The notes under the pieces are model-generated. The model was not told the DNA's origin. It ran no database searches and saw only the letters and a program-made list of their open reading frames with translations. 12,443 nucleotides of DNA from an uncultured Clostridia bacterium (GTDB taxonomy: Bacteria; Bacillota; Clostridia; Christensenellales; Borkfalkiaceae): assembly GCA_904502225.1 (NCBI GenBank), contig CAJGDO010000029.1, positions 1 through 12,443 of the forward strand. Direction: 5' to 3'. The position numbers and the translations under genes are program-made. Below, one piece after another: positions 1-7,768 of the stretch; the stretch's first letter is position 1; each line of letters begins with the position of its first letter.

Positions 1-2240
1 AGGATAGAACCTCTGGTGCAAGCGTCAGATGCAAGAATAATTCTGCCCGTCTTCTTAACTGATTCAACAACTTTTTCGTAGTTGAACGGAACGATTGAAC
101 GAGCGTCGATAACTTCTGCTTCTACGCCGTATTTTTCAGAAAGAATTTTAGCAGCATCCATTGCTCTATACAATGTTGCACCGATTGTAAGAATTGTGAT
201 ATCGCTACCAACTCTCTTAACGTCTGGTTCGCCAAGTGGGATTTCATAATATCCTTCTGGCACGCCTTCCTTTCTAAATTCTTCACCCTTGTCGTAAATT
301 CTTTGGCTTTCAAAGAAGATAACAGGGTCTGTGCCATTGAGTGCAGAGTTCATTAAACCTTTTGCATCATATGGGGTGACAGGGAAGCAAACTTTAAGTC
401 CTGGAACGTGTGCAGGAAGTGCAACCCAATCTTGTGAGTGTTGTGCACCGTATTTAGCACCAACTGATACACGAAGAACAACAGGCATCTTCAAAATACC
501 ACTACTCATTGCTTGCCATTTTGCAAGTTGGTTAAAGATTTCGTCGCCTGCTCTACCCATAAAGTCAGCATACATAAGTTCGATAATTGCTCTACCACCG
601 CAAAGACCATAACCTACTGCAGAAGAAACGATTGCCGCTTCTGAAATTGGAGAGTTAAATAATCTGTGGTATGGAAGTGCTTCTGTTAAGCCCTTATATA
701 CTGCGAATGCACCGCCCCAATCACGCACGTCTTCACCATAAGCGGTTAAGGTTGGGTCTTTATAGTATTTATCAATGATTGCTTCGAATAAGCCGTCACG
801 GATATTGTATCTCTTCATGTTAGAAACTTGGTTGCCCTTTTCGTCAAACGCATAACGTGATTTACCAGCGATTTGTTTAACTCTTGGGTTTTCTTCCATA
901 GGAATCTTAACGTCTTTGCCGATTTCAACAGGTCTATCACCCATGCTTTCAACACTGCCGTTTGAGAACATTAAGTCTTCAACGTAATATGGGTCTTTCT
1001 TGAAATCAAGATATGGAGATTCAACAGGGTCAGCAGCAAGTTTGCAAAGTTTAAGCATTCTTTCTTTAATGCCTGCAATGATGTCATCAAATTTGCCGTC
1101 GCTTTCAACTTTTGCGTCAACAAGTGCTTTTCTATATGTCACCATTGGGTCATATTGCTTCCAGTTTTCAAGTTCTTCAACAGTTCTATAACTCATAGCG
1201 TCTGATGGAGAGTGACCAGCATAACGATATGTCACAACGTCAAGAAGAACTGGGCCGTCGCCATCTACTAAAATCTTCTTCTTTCTCTTCATTGCATCAA
1301 TAACTGCAAGTGGGTTAAAGCCATCAACTCTTTCAGCATAAAGTTGTGTTGGAGAAATACCAGCACCAAGACGAGCCAAGAAGTCATAAGCCATTGTTTC
1401 ACCTCTGGTTTGACCGCCCATGCCGTAGCCATTGTTGAAGAAGTTAAAGAGAATTGGAAGTCCGCCTTTCTTTTCCCAAAGTTGACGGAGTTGGTCCATA
1501 GCAGCAAAGTTCATTGATTCATAAACAACACCGCAACCTACTGCACCGTCACCTACGTTAGAGATAACGATACCTGGTTTGTCATTAACTTTCTTATATA
1601 ATGCAGCACCGAGAGCAACCGGAGCAGCACCGCCAACGAGTGCGTTGTTTGGATAGATACCAAATGGTAAGAAGAATACGTGCATTGAACCACCCATACC
1701 TCTGTGGAAACCTGTTTTACGAGCAAAAATTTCACTCATAAATCCATAGAGTAGGAAGTCAATTGCTAAATCTTTTACGTTGCCTGTCTTGTTGAGTTTT
1801 TCAACAGGAGCAAGCGTTTCGCCACCCATAAAGTCTTTCATAATTTGATAGAGTTTATCTTCTGGCAATTTGTTGATTGATGCAAGACCACGTGCCAAAA
1901 CTTCACTATGGCTTCTGTGTGAACCAAAAGTCATATCGTCCATATCAAGGATATATGCTTGACCAACGGCTGCTGCTTCTTGTCCCATTGACAAGTGTGC
2001 TGGGCCTGGGTATGAGTGCTTAAAGCCTTGATATTCGTTCTTGATTTTGATGTCGTTAATCATGCTTTCAAATTCTCGAAGCATTGCGATGTCGTTAAAG
2101 ATACGAACAAAATCTTGCTTTGAAAAATTTTCTTTTTCGTCTTTAATAGACTTGTTGTAAACGTTTACAGGAATGTCTGTAAATTGAATTTTACCTTGTG
2201 CCCTTATAAAATTAGGGTCAATTATTAAATTCTTTGGCAT
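1..2240 (-). CDS. Fused E1 alpha-beta thiamine-diphosphate 2-oxoacid/acetoin dehydrogenase (partial, 3' end cut off)
   Basis: This is the decarboxylating E1 component of a 2-oxoacid dehydrogenase-type complex. It uses thiamine diphosphate and hands the acyl group to the lipoyl arms of the E2 encoded upstream. The frame is open from an ATG at 2240 to the left edge (746 codons seen). The alpha half covers about residues 40-390, with the ThDP motif GDGAVG near residue 229 ending in NN near 268, and the conserved YRYAGHSPSD loop. After a linker, the beta half starts near 475; it carries GEDVRDWGG, the SPISEAAIV segment with the catalytic-type Glu, and the GAxxGAQHSQ segment near 600. AAGGAG lies at 2249-2254, 8 nt before the start. 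Alpha and beta are usually separate genes, so the fusion is notable; fused forms of about 800 residues are known. Substrate (pyruvate, branched-chain oxoacid or acetoin) cannot be decided from sequence. It is the last gene seen in the operon. Confidence 0.93.
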   Translation of the reverse strand, partial: MPKNLIIDPNFIRAQGKIQFTDIPVNVYNKSIKDEKENFSKQDFVRIFNDIAMLREFESMINDIKIKNEYQGFKHSYPGPAHLSMGQEAAAVGQAYILDMDDMTFGSHRSHSEVLARGLASINKLPEDKLYQIMKDFMGGETLAPVEKLNKTGNVKDLAIDFLLYGFMSEIFARKTGFHRGMGGSMHVFFLPFGIYPNNALVGGAAPVALGAALYKKVNDKPGIVISNVGDGAVGCGVVYESMNFAAMDQLRQLWEKKGGLPILFNFFNNGYGMGGQTRGETMAYDFLARLGAGISPTQLYAERVDGFNPLAVIDAMKRKKKILVDGDGPVLLDVVTYRYAGHSPSDAMSYRTVEELENWKQYDPMVTYRKALVDAKVESDGKFDDIIAGIKERMLKLCKLAADPVESPYLDFKKDPYYVEDLMFSNGSVESMGDRPVEIGKDVKIPMEENPRVKQIAGKSRYAFDEKGNQVSNMKRYNIRDGLFEAIIDKYYKDPTLTAYGEDVRDWGGAFAVYKGLTEALPYHRLFNSPISEAAIVSSAVGYGLCGGRAIIELMYADFMGRAGDEIFNQLAKWQAMSSGILKMPVVLRVSVGAKYGAQHSQDWVALPAHVPGLKVCFPVTPYDAKGLMNSALNGTDPVIFFESQRIYDKGEEFRKEGVPEGYYEIPLGEPDVKRVGSDITILTIGATLYRAMDAAKILSEKYGVEAEVIDARSIVPFNYEKVVESVKKTGRIILASDACTRGSI

Positions 2241-2270
2241 TTTTATATCTCCTTATATTTTTTAACTAGA

Positions 2271-3641
2271 TTATATTTGGAAAATCGCTTCTCTAACGAT
2301 TTCGCATACCGTTGGGTGTGGGAAAACCAATTTCTTAATGTTTTCAATATCCACTTCTAAATCTATCATTGCTGAAACTGAAACGATAAATTCGCCCGCA
2401 TAACTACCGATAATGTGTGCACCGATAAGTGTGTTTGTCTTGTTGTTGATAACTAACTTGCAAATACCGTTAAGGTCAGTATTTTCAGCAATATATCTTC
2501 CAGAGAAAGTCATAGGTATTGAAACGCATTTAACGTCCAAGCCCTTTTGTTTTGCACTTTCTTCGGTTTCACCAACAGAGCCAACTTCTGGGTTTGTGTA
2601 AATAACTGATGGAATAACGTTATAACGCATTCTATCTTTTTTACCGGTAATGTTGTTTACTGCAACTTCTGCTTCTCTATAAGCGGTGTGGGCAAGCATA
2701 ACTTTTGCATTAACGTCACCAACAGCGTAAACGTTTGCAACGTTAGTTTTCATCATATCGTCGGTAATGATTGCACCCCTATCCATAGCAACGCCGATGT
2801 TTTCTAAACCGATGTTTTGGGTCACTGCTCTTCTGCCGATTGAGCAGAGAACTTTGTTTGCCATAACCTTTTCAACCTTGCCGTCCTTTTCGTAAACAAC
2901 ACCGTCTTTTTCAACAGCGGTCACTTTTGCACCAAGTTTGAATTCAACGCCTTTCTTTTCTAAACTCTTTTGTAAAATTGAAGAGATTTCGTTTTCGGTT
3001 GGGCCTGCAATCTTATTAAGCATTTCCACAACAGTCACTTTTGAACCAACTGATGAGAAATAACTTGCCATTTCAAGACCGATAACGCCACCGCCGATTA
3101 CAACTAACTTTTCAGGAATTTCAGTTAAATCTAAAACTTCCTTATTAGTCATAACTAATCCGCTTTCAAGATTTTCTCTTAAACCTGGGATTGGTGGAAC
3201 AACTGGCATAGAGCCTGTTGCAATGATTAAGCGTTTTGCAATGAACTTTTCTTCGCCTGCTTTAACGATATATCCTTCGTCTGACTTGCCTTCGATAAAG
3301 CCAACAGTTTCTTTCATTACAACTTTGTTTCTCTTTAATTGTGCTTTAACTCCTGAAACGAGCATTTTTACAACGCCGTTCTTTCTTTCAACAACGAATT
3401 TTTGGTCAACTGTTGCTTTTCCGTCAATGTTTACGCCGTAAGCGTTTGCGTGGTTAGCATAGTCGAAAACCTTTGCTGAATTCAAGAAAGTTTTGCTTGG
3501 AACGCAACCTTCGTTTAAGCATACGCCACCAAAAGATTTCTTTTCAATTACCATTGTTTTTAAGCCGGCGTGGCCTGCTCTTTCAGCAGCAAGGTATCCA
3601 CCTGGGCCACCACCGATAACGATTAAATCAAAAATTTCCAT
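2271..3641 (-). CDS. lpdA: Dihydrolipoyl dehydrogenase (E3)
   Basis: This flavoprotein reoxidises the dihydrolipoyl groups of E2 and reduces NAD+. At 456 residues it has the normal length for E3 without an N-terminal lipoyl domain. The FAD-binding GGGPGGYLAAE motif is at residues 10-20, the redox disulfide at C41 and C46 in CLNEGCVPSK, the ATGS motif at 141-144, and the NAD-binding GGGVIGLE at 183-190. The C-terminal HPTVCE provides the catalytic His442 and Glu447, which act as the base pair in the partner subunit of the dimer. The ATG at 3641 is preceded by AAGGAG at 3648-3653. That site overlaps the TAA of the E2 gene, so E2 and E3 are probably translationally coupled. It sits between E2 and E1, so it is dedicated to this complex rather than being a stand-alone copy. 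Confidence 0.97.
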   Translation of the reverse strand: MEIFDLIVIGGGPGGYLAAERAGHAGLKTMVIEKKSFGGVCLNEGCVPSKTFLNSAKVFDYANHANAYGVNIDGKATVDQKFVVERKNGVVKMLVSGVKAQLKRNKVVMKETVGFIEGKSDEGYIVKAGEEKFIAKRLIIATGSMPVVPPIPGLRENLESGLVMTNKEVLDLTEIPEKLVVIGGGVIGLEMASYFSSVGSKVTVVEMLNKIAGPTENEISSILQKSLEKKGVEFKLGAKVTAVEKDGVVYEKDGKVEKVMANKVLCSIGRRAVTQNIGLENIGVAMDRGAIITDDMMKTNVANVYAVGDVNAKVMLAHTAYREAEVAVNNITGKKDRMRYNVIPSVIYTNPEVGSVGETEESAKQKGLDVKCVSIPMTFSGRYIAENTDLNGICKLVINNKTNTLIGAHIIGSYAGEFIVSVSAMIDLEVDIENIKKLVFPHPTVCEIVREAIFQI

Positions 3642-3652
3642 TTTGTTCTCCT

Positions 3653-5293
3653 TTAAATTGAGTCAGCCATTAAATTTATGCTGAAATTTTCAAGATAGTC
3701 TTTTAAGTCTTTCAAGAACCTTGATGCAGGTGCACCGTCAAGTGCCCTGTGGTCGTATGAAAGTGAAAGTGCCATTGCTGTATAAGGCACGATTTCGCCG
3801 TCCTTACCAATTTTAACTCTGGTTTCTAACGTGTTTACACCCAAAATACCCGTTTGTGGTGGGTTTACAACAGGTGTGAAACTTTCAATGCCCATTGTAC
3901 CAACGTTGCTGATGGTGAAACTTCCACCGGTTAAAAGTTCTGGTGCAAGTTTGCCTTCGATTGCATCGGTTGAAAGTTTCTTTGACTTAACTGCGATTTC
4001 AGAAAGCGTCATTGTGTCTGCACCGAACAAGGTTGGAACTAAAAGCCCTCTTGGTGTGTCGGTTGCAATACCCATATTAACGTGTTCAAAATAACGCATT
4101 GTGTCGCCATTGATTAAGTGTGCGTTTAAGTCTCTATGCTTTTTCAATACTCTTGAAACTGCATATACTATAATGTTATTGATTGTGATTGGTGGCAATT
4201 TAAGAATTTCTGCATTGTCTTTAAGCATTTTTCTAAACGCCATAACGTTAGTGCAATCAAATGAAATGGTGTGTGTAAGTTGAGCCATTGTTGATAAACT
4301 CATAACCATATTCTTTGCAATAACTTTTCTGATGTTTGACATCTTTTCGTCTTTATAAGCCTTCAAGTCGTCACTTGCCTTAACTTCAACAGGTGCAACT
4401 GCTGGTGCTGAAACAGGTGCTTTAACTTGTTCAACAACTTCTTTCTTATTAACGCTTGCTTCTCTAACGTCTCTTTCGATAATTCTGCCGTTAGGGCCGG
4501 TTGCTGTTGCAGTTGCTAAATCAACGCCCAATTTTTCAGCAAGGTTTTTTGCTCTTGGAGATGCAAAAACTTTACCTTCTGCACTTGCTTGTGCTGGTGC
4601 TGATGCAACTGGTGCACTTGCAACTGCTTGTGCTGGGGCTTTAACTTCTTCAACAACAGGTGCTGTTGCTCCGTTTGGTGATAAGCCTGATGCATCTTCA
4701 CCGTGTGGGCCAACTGCACATACGTTTGATAATACAGGAACTTCATCGCCTGCTTCACAGAAAAGTGCTAAAACTTCGCCTTCTACTTCTGCTTGATAGT
4801 CAAATGATGATTTGTCTGTTTCGTATGAGAACATAATGTCGCCAACTTTAACAGCGTCGCCAACCTTAACTTTCCATTCGGTTAAGATACAACTTTCAAC
4901 AGTTATACCTGCCTTTGGCATTGCCACAGGTTTTACGTTTGGATTAACCGGTTTTGCTTGAACTGGTGCTGGTGCACTTTCAACTGCTGGGGTTTTAACT
5001 TCTTCAACAACTGGTGCTGTTGCTCCGTTTGGTGCAAGGGCTGAATAATCTTCGCCTTTGTTGCCAACTACTGCTATGTTGGTTAATACAGGGACTTCAT
5101 CGCCTGCTTCGCAGAAAAGTGCTAAAACTTCGCCTTCTACTTCTGCTGTTAAGTCAAATGACGATTTGTCTGTTTCGTAAGTTGCAAGCACGTCGCCTAC
5201 TTTTACGCTGTCACCAACTTTTACTTTCCATTCGGTTAAAATACAACTTTCAACCGTTATGCCTGCTTTTGGCATCATTATTGGATTTGCCAT
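3653..5293 (-). CDS. Dihydrolipoyl acyltransferase (E2) with two lipoyl domains
   Basis: This is the core of the complex: it accepts an acyl (or acetyl) group on swinging lipoyl arms and passes it to CoA. The 546 residues hold lipoyl domain 1 (about 3-77, lipoyl Lys43 in ETDKSS), lipoyl domain 2 (about 123-195, Lys161 in ETDKSS), Ala/Pro/Val-rich flexible linkers, a peripheral-subunit binding domain (about 243-279, FASPRAKNLAEKLGVD) and the catalytic domain (about 312-546). The catalytic motif SYDHRALDG holds His515 and Asp519. The two lipoyl domains are about 82% identical by my residue count, including the following linker PNGATAPVVEEVK, which points to a recent internal duplication of 354 bp. 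AAAGGAG at 5301-5307 precedes the ATG by 7 nt. The acyl chain used (acetyl or branched) is not decidable here. Confidence 0.96.
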   Translation of the reverse strand: MANPIMMPKAGITVESCILTEWKVKVGDSVKVGDVLATYETDKSSFDLTAEVEGEVLALFCEAGDEVPVLTNIAVVGNKGEDYSALAPNGATAPVVEEVKTPAVESAPAPVQAKPVNPNVKPVAMPKAGITVESCILTEWKVKVGDAVKVGDIMFSYETDKSSFDYQAEVEGEVLALFCEAGDEVPVLSNVCAVGPHGEDASGLSPNGATAPVVEEVKAPAQAVASAPVASAPAQASAEGKVFASPRAKNLAEKLGVDLATATATGPNGRIIERDVREASVNKKEVVEQVKAPVSAPAVAPVEVKASDDLKAYKDEKMSNIRKVIAKNMVMSLSTMAQLTHTISFDCTNVMAFRKMLKDNAEILKLPPITINNIIVYAVSRVLKKHRDLNAHLINGDTMRYFEHVNMGIATDTPRGLLVPTLFGADTMTLSEIAVKSKKLSTDAIEGKLAPELLTGGSFTISNVGTMGIESFTPVVNPPQTGILGVNTLETRVKIGKDGEIVPYTAMALSLSYDHRALDGAPASRFLKDLKDYLENFSINLMADSI

Positions 5294-5333
5294 ATCTTTT
5301 CTCCTTTATTTATATCGTAATGATTTTTTTTTA

Positions 5334-6599
5334 CTAGATTTTCTTTGCGTTTGCTAAAACGTATTTTTCTGCTTCTGCTGACCAAATTCCATTGTTTCTT
5401 TCGCAAATTTCTGCTAAATCAGCAAAGAATTTGTCGGTTTTGCCAAGTTCTGCAAAATCTACAATAGCAGTCATAGGCATTGAAATGTGTGTGTAAACAA
5501 GTTTCTTTGCACCCTTAATGTTTGGAAGATTTAATGTCGTTTCAATTGCACTGTCAAGGCCACCAACGTGTGAAATCATAATTGATGGGTCGATTCTGCC
5601 TTCACCTGCAAGTTTAAGTGCTTCCCTTAAGTCGTCAGTGTTTCCACCTGAAGTTCCGGTGATTCTATGGAACGTGTAATGCACGTCATAGAAATTGATT
5701 TTTGCAGAGAAGTCTGTTTTGGTTGGGCCTGCAAAGAAGTTTAAGCAACCCTTTTCACCCAAAAGTGCATCGCCTTGTTCAACAAGTGGTGCAACCGGTG
5801 CGTAAACAAACACGTCGTCAAAACCTTTTCCACCGTTTAAGCCTTTCATATATGCAACAGGGTCTTCGAGTGTTGAAGTGTTAACGTAAACAAGTTTAAC
5901 GCCGTTTTTAGCAGCATCTTCAACCGTCAATAATTTTGCAGCCCTGTCAAGTCTTGCTTGGTCAATATCAGTGACTACCATAAGTGATGGCTTCCTGTCA
6001 CAGTGCAAGCCGTAATCAACCGCACCAAGACCCATTGGTCCAACACCTGCTAAAATAGCAACTGCACCGCCTTCCTTAATGCCCATTTCGTGGCTGTGTG
6101 ATTCGTAGTTGTTGTGGAAGTTTTCGTGATAGCCTGCAATAATGCATGACATTGGTTCTGCAAGCGAAGCCTTAAAATAACTGTCGCCTTCGTAAGGAAT
6201 AAGACAATCTTGTTCCATTACTTCGTTTGGAATAACAATATAGGTTGCATCGCCACCGATATAGTTATATGAGTATCCTGGGGCAATGTATGGATTTTCT
6301 TTTAATCCAATTGCTGGTTGGATACCAAATTTCATTCCTTCTTTGAATAAGTGTTGCCACTTTGCTCCTACTTTGATGATGTCGCCACAAAATTCGTGTC
6401 CAATAATAATTGGGTTTGTTGCAACGTCGTTTGGCACTCTCTTATGATTTCCGCCTTGAATTGCCGCTTTATAACTTGACATACAAATACTGTCTGAAAC
6501 AACTTTTGCTAATATCTCGTTATCTTTGATTTCTGGTAAATCAAATTCTTCAAGTCTTAAATCGCTTTCTCCATAAAGTCTAACTGCTTTGGTCTTCAT
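5334..6599 (-). CDS. Zinc-type medium-chain dehydrogenase, YggP / L-sorbose-1-phosphate reductase family
   Basis: A 421-residue NAD(P)-dependent alcohol/polyol dehydrogenase and the first gene of the operon. It closely resembles E. coli YggP and SorE-type L-sorbose-1-phosphate reductases over its whole length (recognised from memory, not searched). Probable catalytic-zinc ligands are Cys39, His68-Glu69 in IIIGHEFCG, and Glu148 in LAEPM. The structural-zinc cysteine cluster of classical alcohol dehydrogenases is missing, as expected for this branch. The Rossmann motif GVGPMGLGA is at 185-193. Acidic residues in VVTDID (211-213) at the end of the second strand favour NAD. Relatives act on ketose or polyol phosphates, so the substrate here may be phosphorylated. 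Its place in front of E2-E3-E1 suggests it makes or removes a keto compound linked to that complex. AAGGAG at 6608-6613 is 8 nt before the ATG; the gap to E2 is 40 nt. Confidence 0.9.
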   Translation of the reverse strand: MKTKAVRLYGESDLRLEEFDLPEIKDNEILAKVVSDSICMSSYKAAIQGGNHKRVPNDVATNPIIIGHEFCGDIIKVGAKWQHLFKEGMKFGIQPAIGLKENPYIAPGYSYNYIGGDATYIVIPNEVMEQDCLIPYEGDSYFKASLAEPMSCIIAGYHENFHNNYESHSHEMGIKEGGAVAILAGVGPMGLGAVDYGLHCDRKPSLMVVTDIDQARLDRAAKLLTVEDAAKNGVKLVYVNTSTLEDPVAYMKGLNGGKGFDDVFVYAPVAPLVEQGDALLGEKGCLNFFAGPTKTDFSAKINFYDVHYTFHRITGTSGGNTDDLREALKLAGEGRIDPSIMISHVGGLDSAIETTLNLPNIKGAKKLVYTHISMPMTAIVDFAELGKTDKFFADLAEICERNNGIWSAEAEKYVLANAKKI

Positions 6600-6607
6600 T
6601 TATAGTT

Positions 6608-6644
6608 CTCCTTGTATCATTTTTTTACATTTTATATTATATCA
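6608..6644 (-). promoter_or_regulatory. Leftward promoter (extended -10) and ribosome binding site of the dehydrogenase operon
   Basis: On the minus strand, an extended -10 TGATATAAT lies at 6644-6636, placing transcription start near 6629, about 30 nt before the ATG at 6599. The -35 region 17 nt upstream is poor (GATGCA), which fits an activator-dependent promoter. AAGGAG is at 6613-6608. A TTGCAA motif at 6679-6684 lies 38 bp upstream of the -10. Confidence 0.6.
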
Positions 6645-6678
6645 TATAAAAAAATTTTTGCATCCCCTTGTAAATAAG

Positions 6679-6734
6679 TTGCAAAAAGAAAATTTTTGTG
6701 TTAAAATATGAACATAAATGAACATAAATGAACA
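6679..6734 (+). promoter_or_regulatory. Promoter of the DeoR gene with a three-copy 10-bp operator-like repeat
   Basis: TTGCAA (6679-6684) and TAAAAT (6702-6707) are separated by 17 nt. Immediately after the -10, TGAACATAAA is repeated at 6709-6718 and 6719-6728, and TGAACA starts a third copy at 6729. One helical turn per copy, overlapping the start point, is what DeoR-family repressors use as operators, so autorepression is likely. The same DNA lies 70-100 bp upstream of the leftward operon start, so both units could respond. Confidence 0.65.
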
Positions 6735-6746
6735 CGATTTTTTGAA

Positions 6747-6769
6747 TTTTTAGGGTTAAAACCTAAAAA
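6747..6769 (+). promoter_or_regulatory. Leader hairpin before the DeoR start codon
   Basis: TTTTTAGG (6747-6754) pairs with CCTAAAAA (6762-6769) around a 7-nt loop. It is followed by a G-rich ribosome binding site (TGGGGGA, 6771-6777) and the ATG at 6783. The hairpin is weak and AT-rich. It may influence translation but carries no T-tract of a terminator. Confidence 0.3.
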
Positions 6770-6782
6770 ATGGGGGAAAATT

Positions 6783-7559
6783 ATGCTCACTCTTGAACGT
6801 CAAGAAGAAATTTTGGACATTTTGAACAAAACGAACTCCGCCACGGTTGAAGAACTTGCAGCAAAACTTTTTGTAAGCGGTGCAACCATCAGGCGTGACC
6901 TTCGACAAATGGAAAGTCAGGGGTTAATCAAGCGTTCGCACGGCGGTGCGATTCCGTTTAGGTCAACCACCGAAGAATCGGCTTTTGCTTTAAGAGAACA
7001 AGAAAACATTGTTGCTAAAAAAACTATCGCCAACCTTGCCGTTAAGTTGGTTAAAAACGGCGATTCCATTTTTTTAGATTCAAGTTCAACAACGGGGCTT
7101 ACTATTCCCCTTTTGAATAGTTTTCAGTATTTGTCGGTCACAACCATTGGGCTTCGAAATGCTCTTTTGCTATCGCAAACTAACAATATTAAAATTTATA
7201 TTGCTGGCGGGCAAGTCCAAAATCACTCAAACTCTATCATCGGTTCTGACACTATTGATTATATCTCTAGAATTCACGCCGATATTTCGCTTATTTCTTG
7301 CTCTGGGCTTGATTTGGCAAACGGAATAACCGAAGCCAGCATTGAACAAGCAAAAATTAAACAACAAATGCGTAAGAACTCAAACAAACTTGCTATTTTG
7401 TGTGACAGCACAAAGTTCAATAAGGTTTTTTTATGTAAGGACTTTAACTTTGATGAAATTGATTATCTTATCACTGAAAAGACCCCACCTATTGAATACG
7501 TTGAAAAACTAGCAAGTACCAAATGTAAAATAATAACTCCGCAGAACACTAATTTTTAG
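6783..7559 (+). CDS. DeoR-family transcriptional regulator
   Basis: A 258-residue repressor of the DeoR/GlpR/FruR type. The N-terminal winged helix-turn-helix spans about residues 3-57, with ATVEELAAKLFVSGATIRRD as the helix-turn-helix and LIKRSHGGA as the wing. The C-terminal domain has the sugar-phosphate isomerase-like fold that senses phosphorylated sugars or polyols, with the typical GDSIFLDSSSTT ligand loop at about 92-103. It is transcribed away from the dehydrogenase operon from a shared 183-bp control region that contains three tandem TGAACATAAA copies. The likely job is repression of itself and possibly of the divergent operon, relieved by a sugar-phosphate-like metabolite, which matches the YggP/SorE-like first gene. 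The exact effector cannot be named. A strong terminator follows directly. Confidence 0.93.
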   Translation: MLTLERQEEILDILNKTNSATVEELAAKLFVSGATIRRDLRQMESQGLIKRSHGGAIPFRSTTEESAFALREQENIVAKKTIANLAVKLVKNGDSIFLDSSSTTGLTIPLLNSFQYLSVTTIGLRNALLLSQTNNIKIYIAGGQVQNHSNSIIGSDTIDYISRIHADISLISCSGLDLANGITEASIEQAKIKQQMRKNSNKLAILCDSTKFNKVFLCKDFNFDEIDYLITEKTPPIEYVEKLASTKCKIITPQNTNF

Positions 7560-7583
7560 TTTTTACAAGTTTTTTCATTTTTC

Positions 7584-7624
7584 AAATCAAAGAGCACCAC
7601 ATTGATAGTGGTGCTCTTTGATTT
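7584..7624 (+). terminator. Intrinsic terminator after the DeoR gene
   Basis: CAAAGAGCACCAC (7588-7600) and GTGGTGCTCTTTG (7608-7620) form a perfect 13-bp stem with loop ATTGATA. Four more A-T pairs at the base and a following ATTTTTT run complete it. It separates the DeoR unit from eutH. Confidence 0.9.
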
Positions 7625-7658
7625 TTTATATATTTTTTCCCGAACAGAAAAATGTTAA

Positions 7659-7765
7659 TTTTTGCAATTATTGTTTTAATATCGGTATATTACTTTTTGC
7701 AAATAATATTGCGTTTTTTAATTTGTTATGGTATACTTAATTATATATTGTATACGATTAGGTGA
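7659..7765 (+). promoter_or_regulatory. eutH control region: extended -10 promoter with two upstream TTTTTGCAA sites
   Basis: An extended -10 (TGGTATACT, 7729-7737) has a weak -35 TTGCGT (7709-7714) 17 nt upstream. Two direct copies of TTTTTGCAA lie at 7659-7667 and 7694-7702; the second abuts the -35. This is the typical layout of an AraC-type activator target at a weak promoter, although 35 bp between copies is not a whole number of helical turns. GTATAC also occurs twice, at 7731-7736 and 7750-7755. The ribosome binding site AGGTG (7760-7764) is close to the ATG at 7769. Confidence 0.5.
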
Positions 7766-7768
7766 AGT

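Noticed and set aside
5014..5337. Leu-rich plus-strand open frame opposite the E2 gene
   Set aside because: It is the antisense of Ala/Pro/Glu-rich lipoyl domain and linker codons, with no family features.
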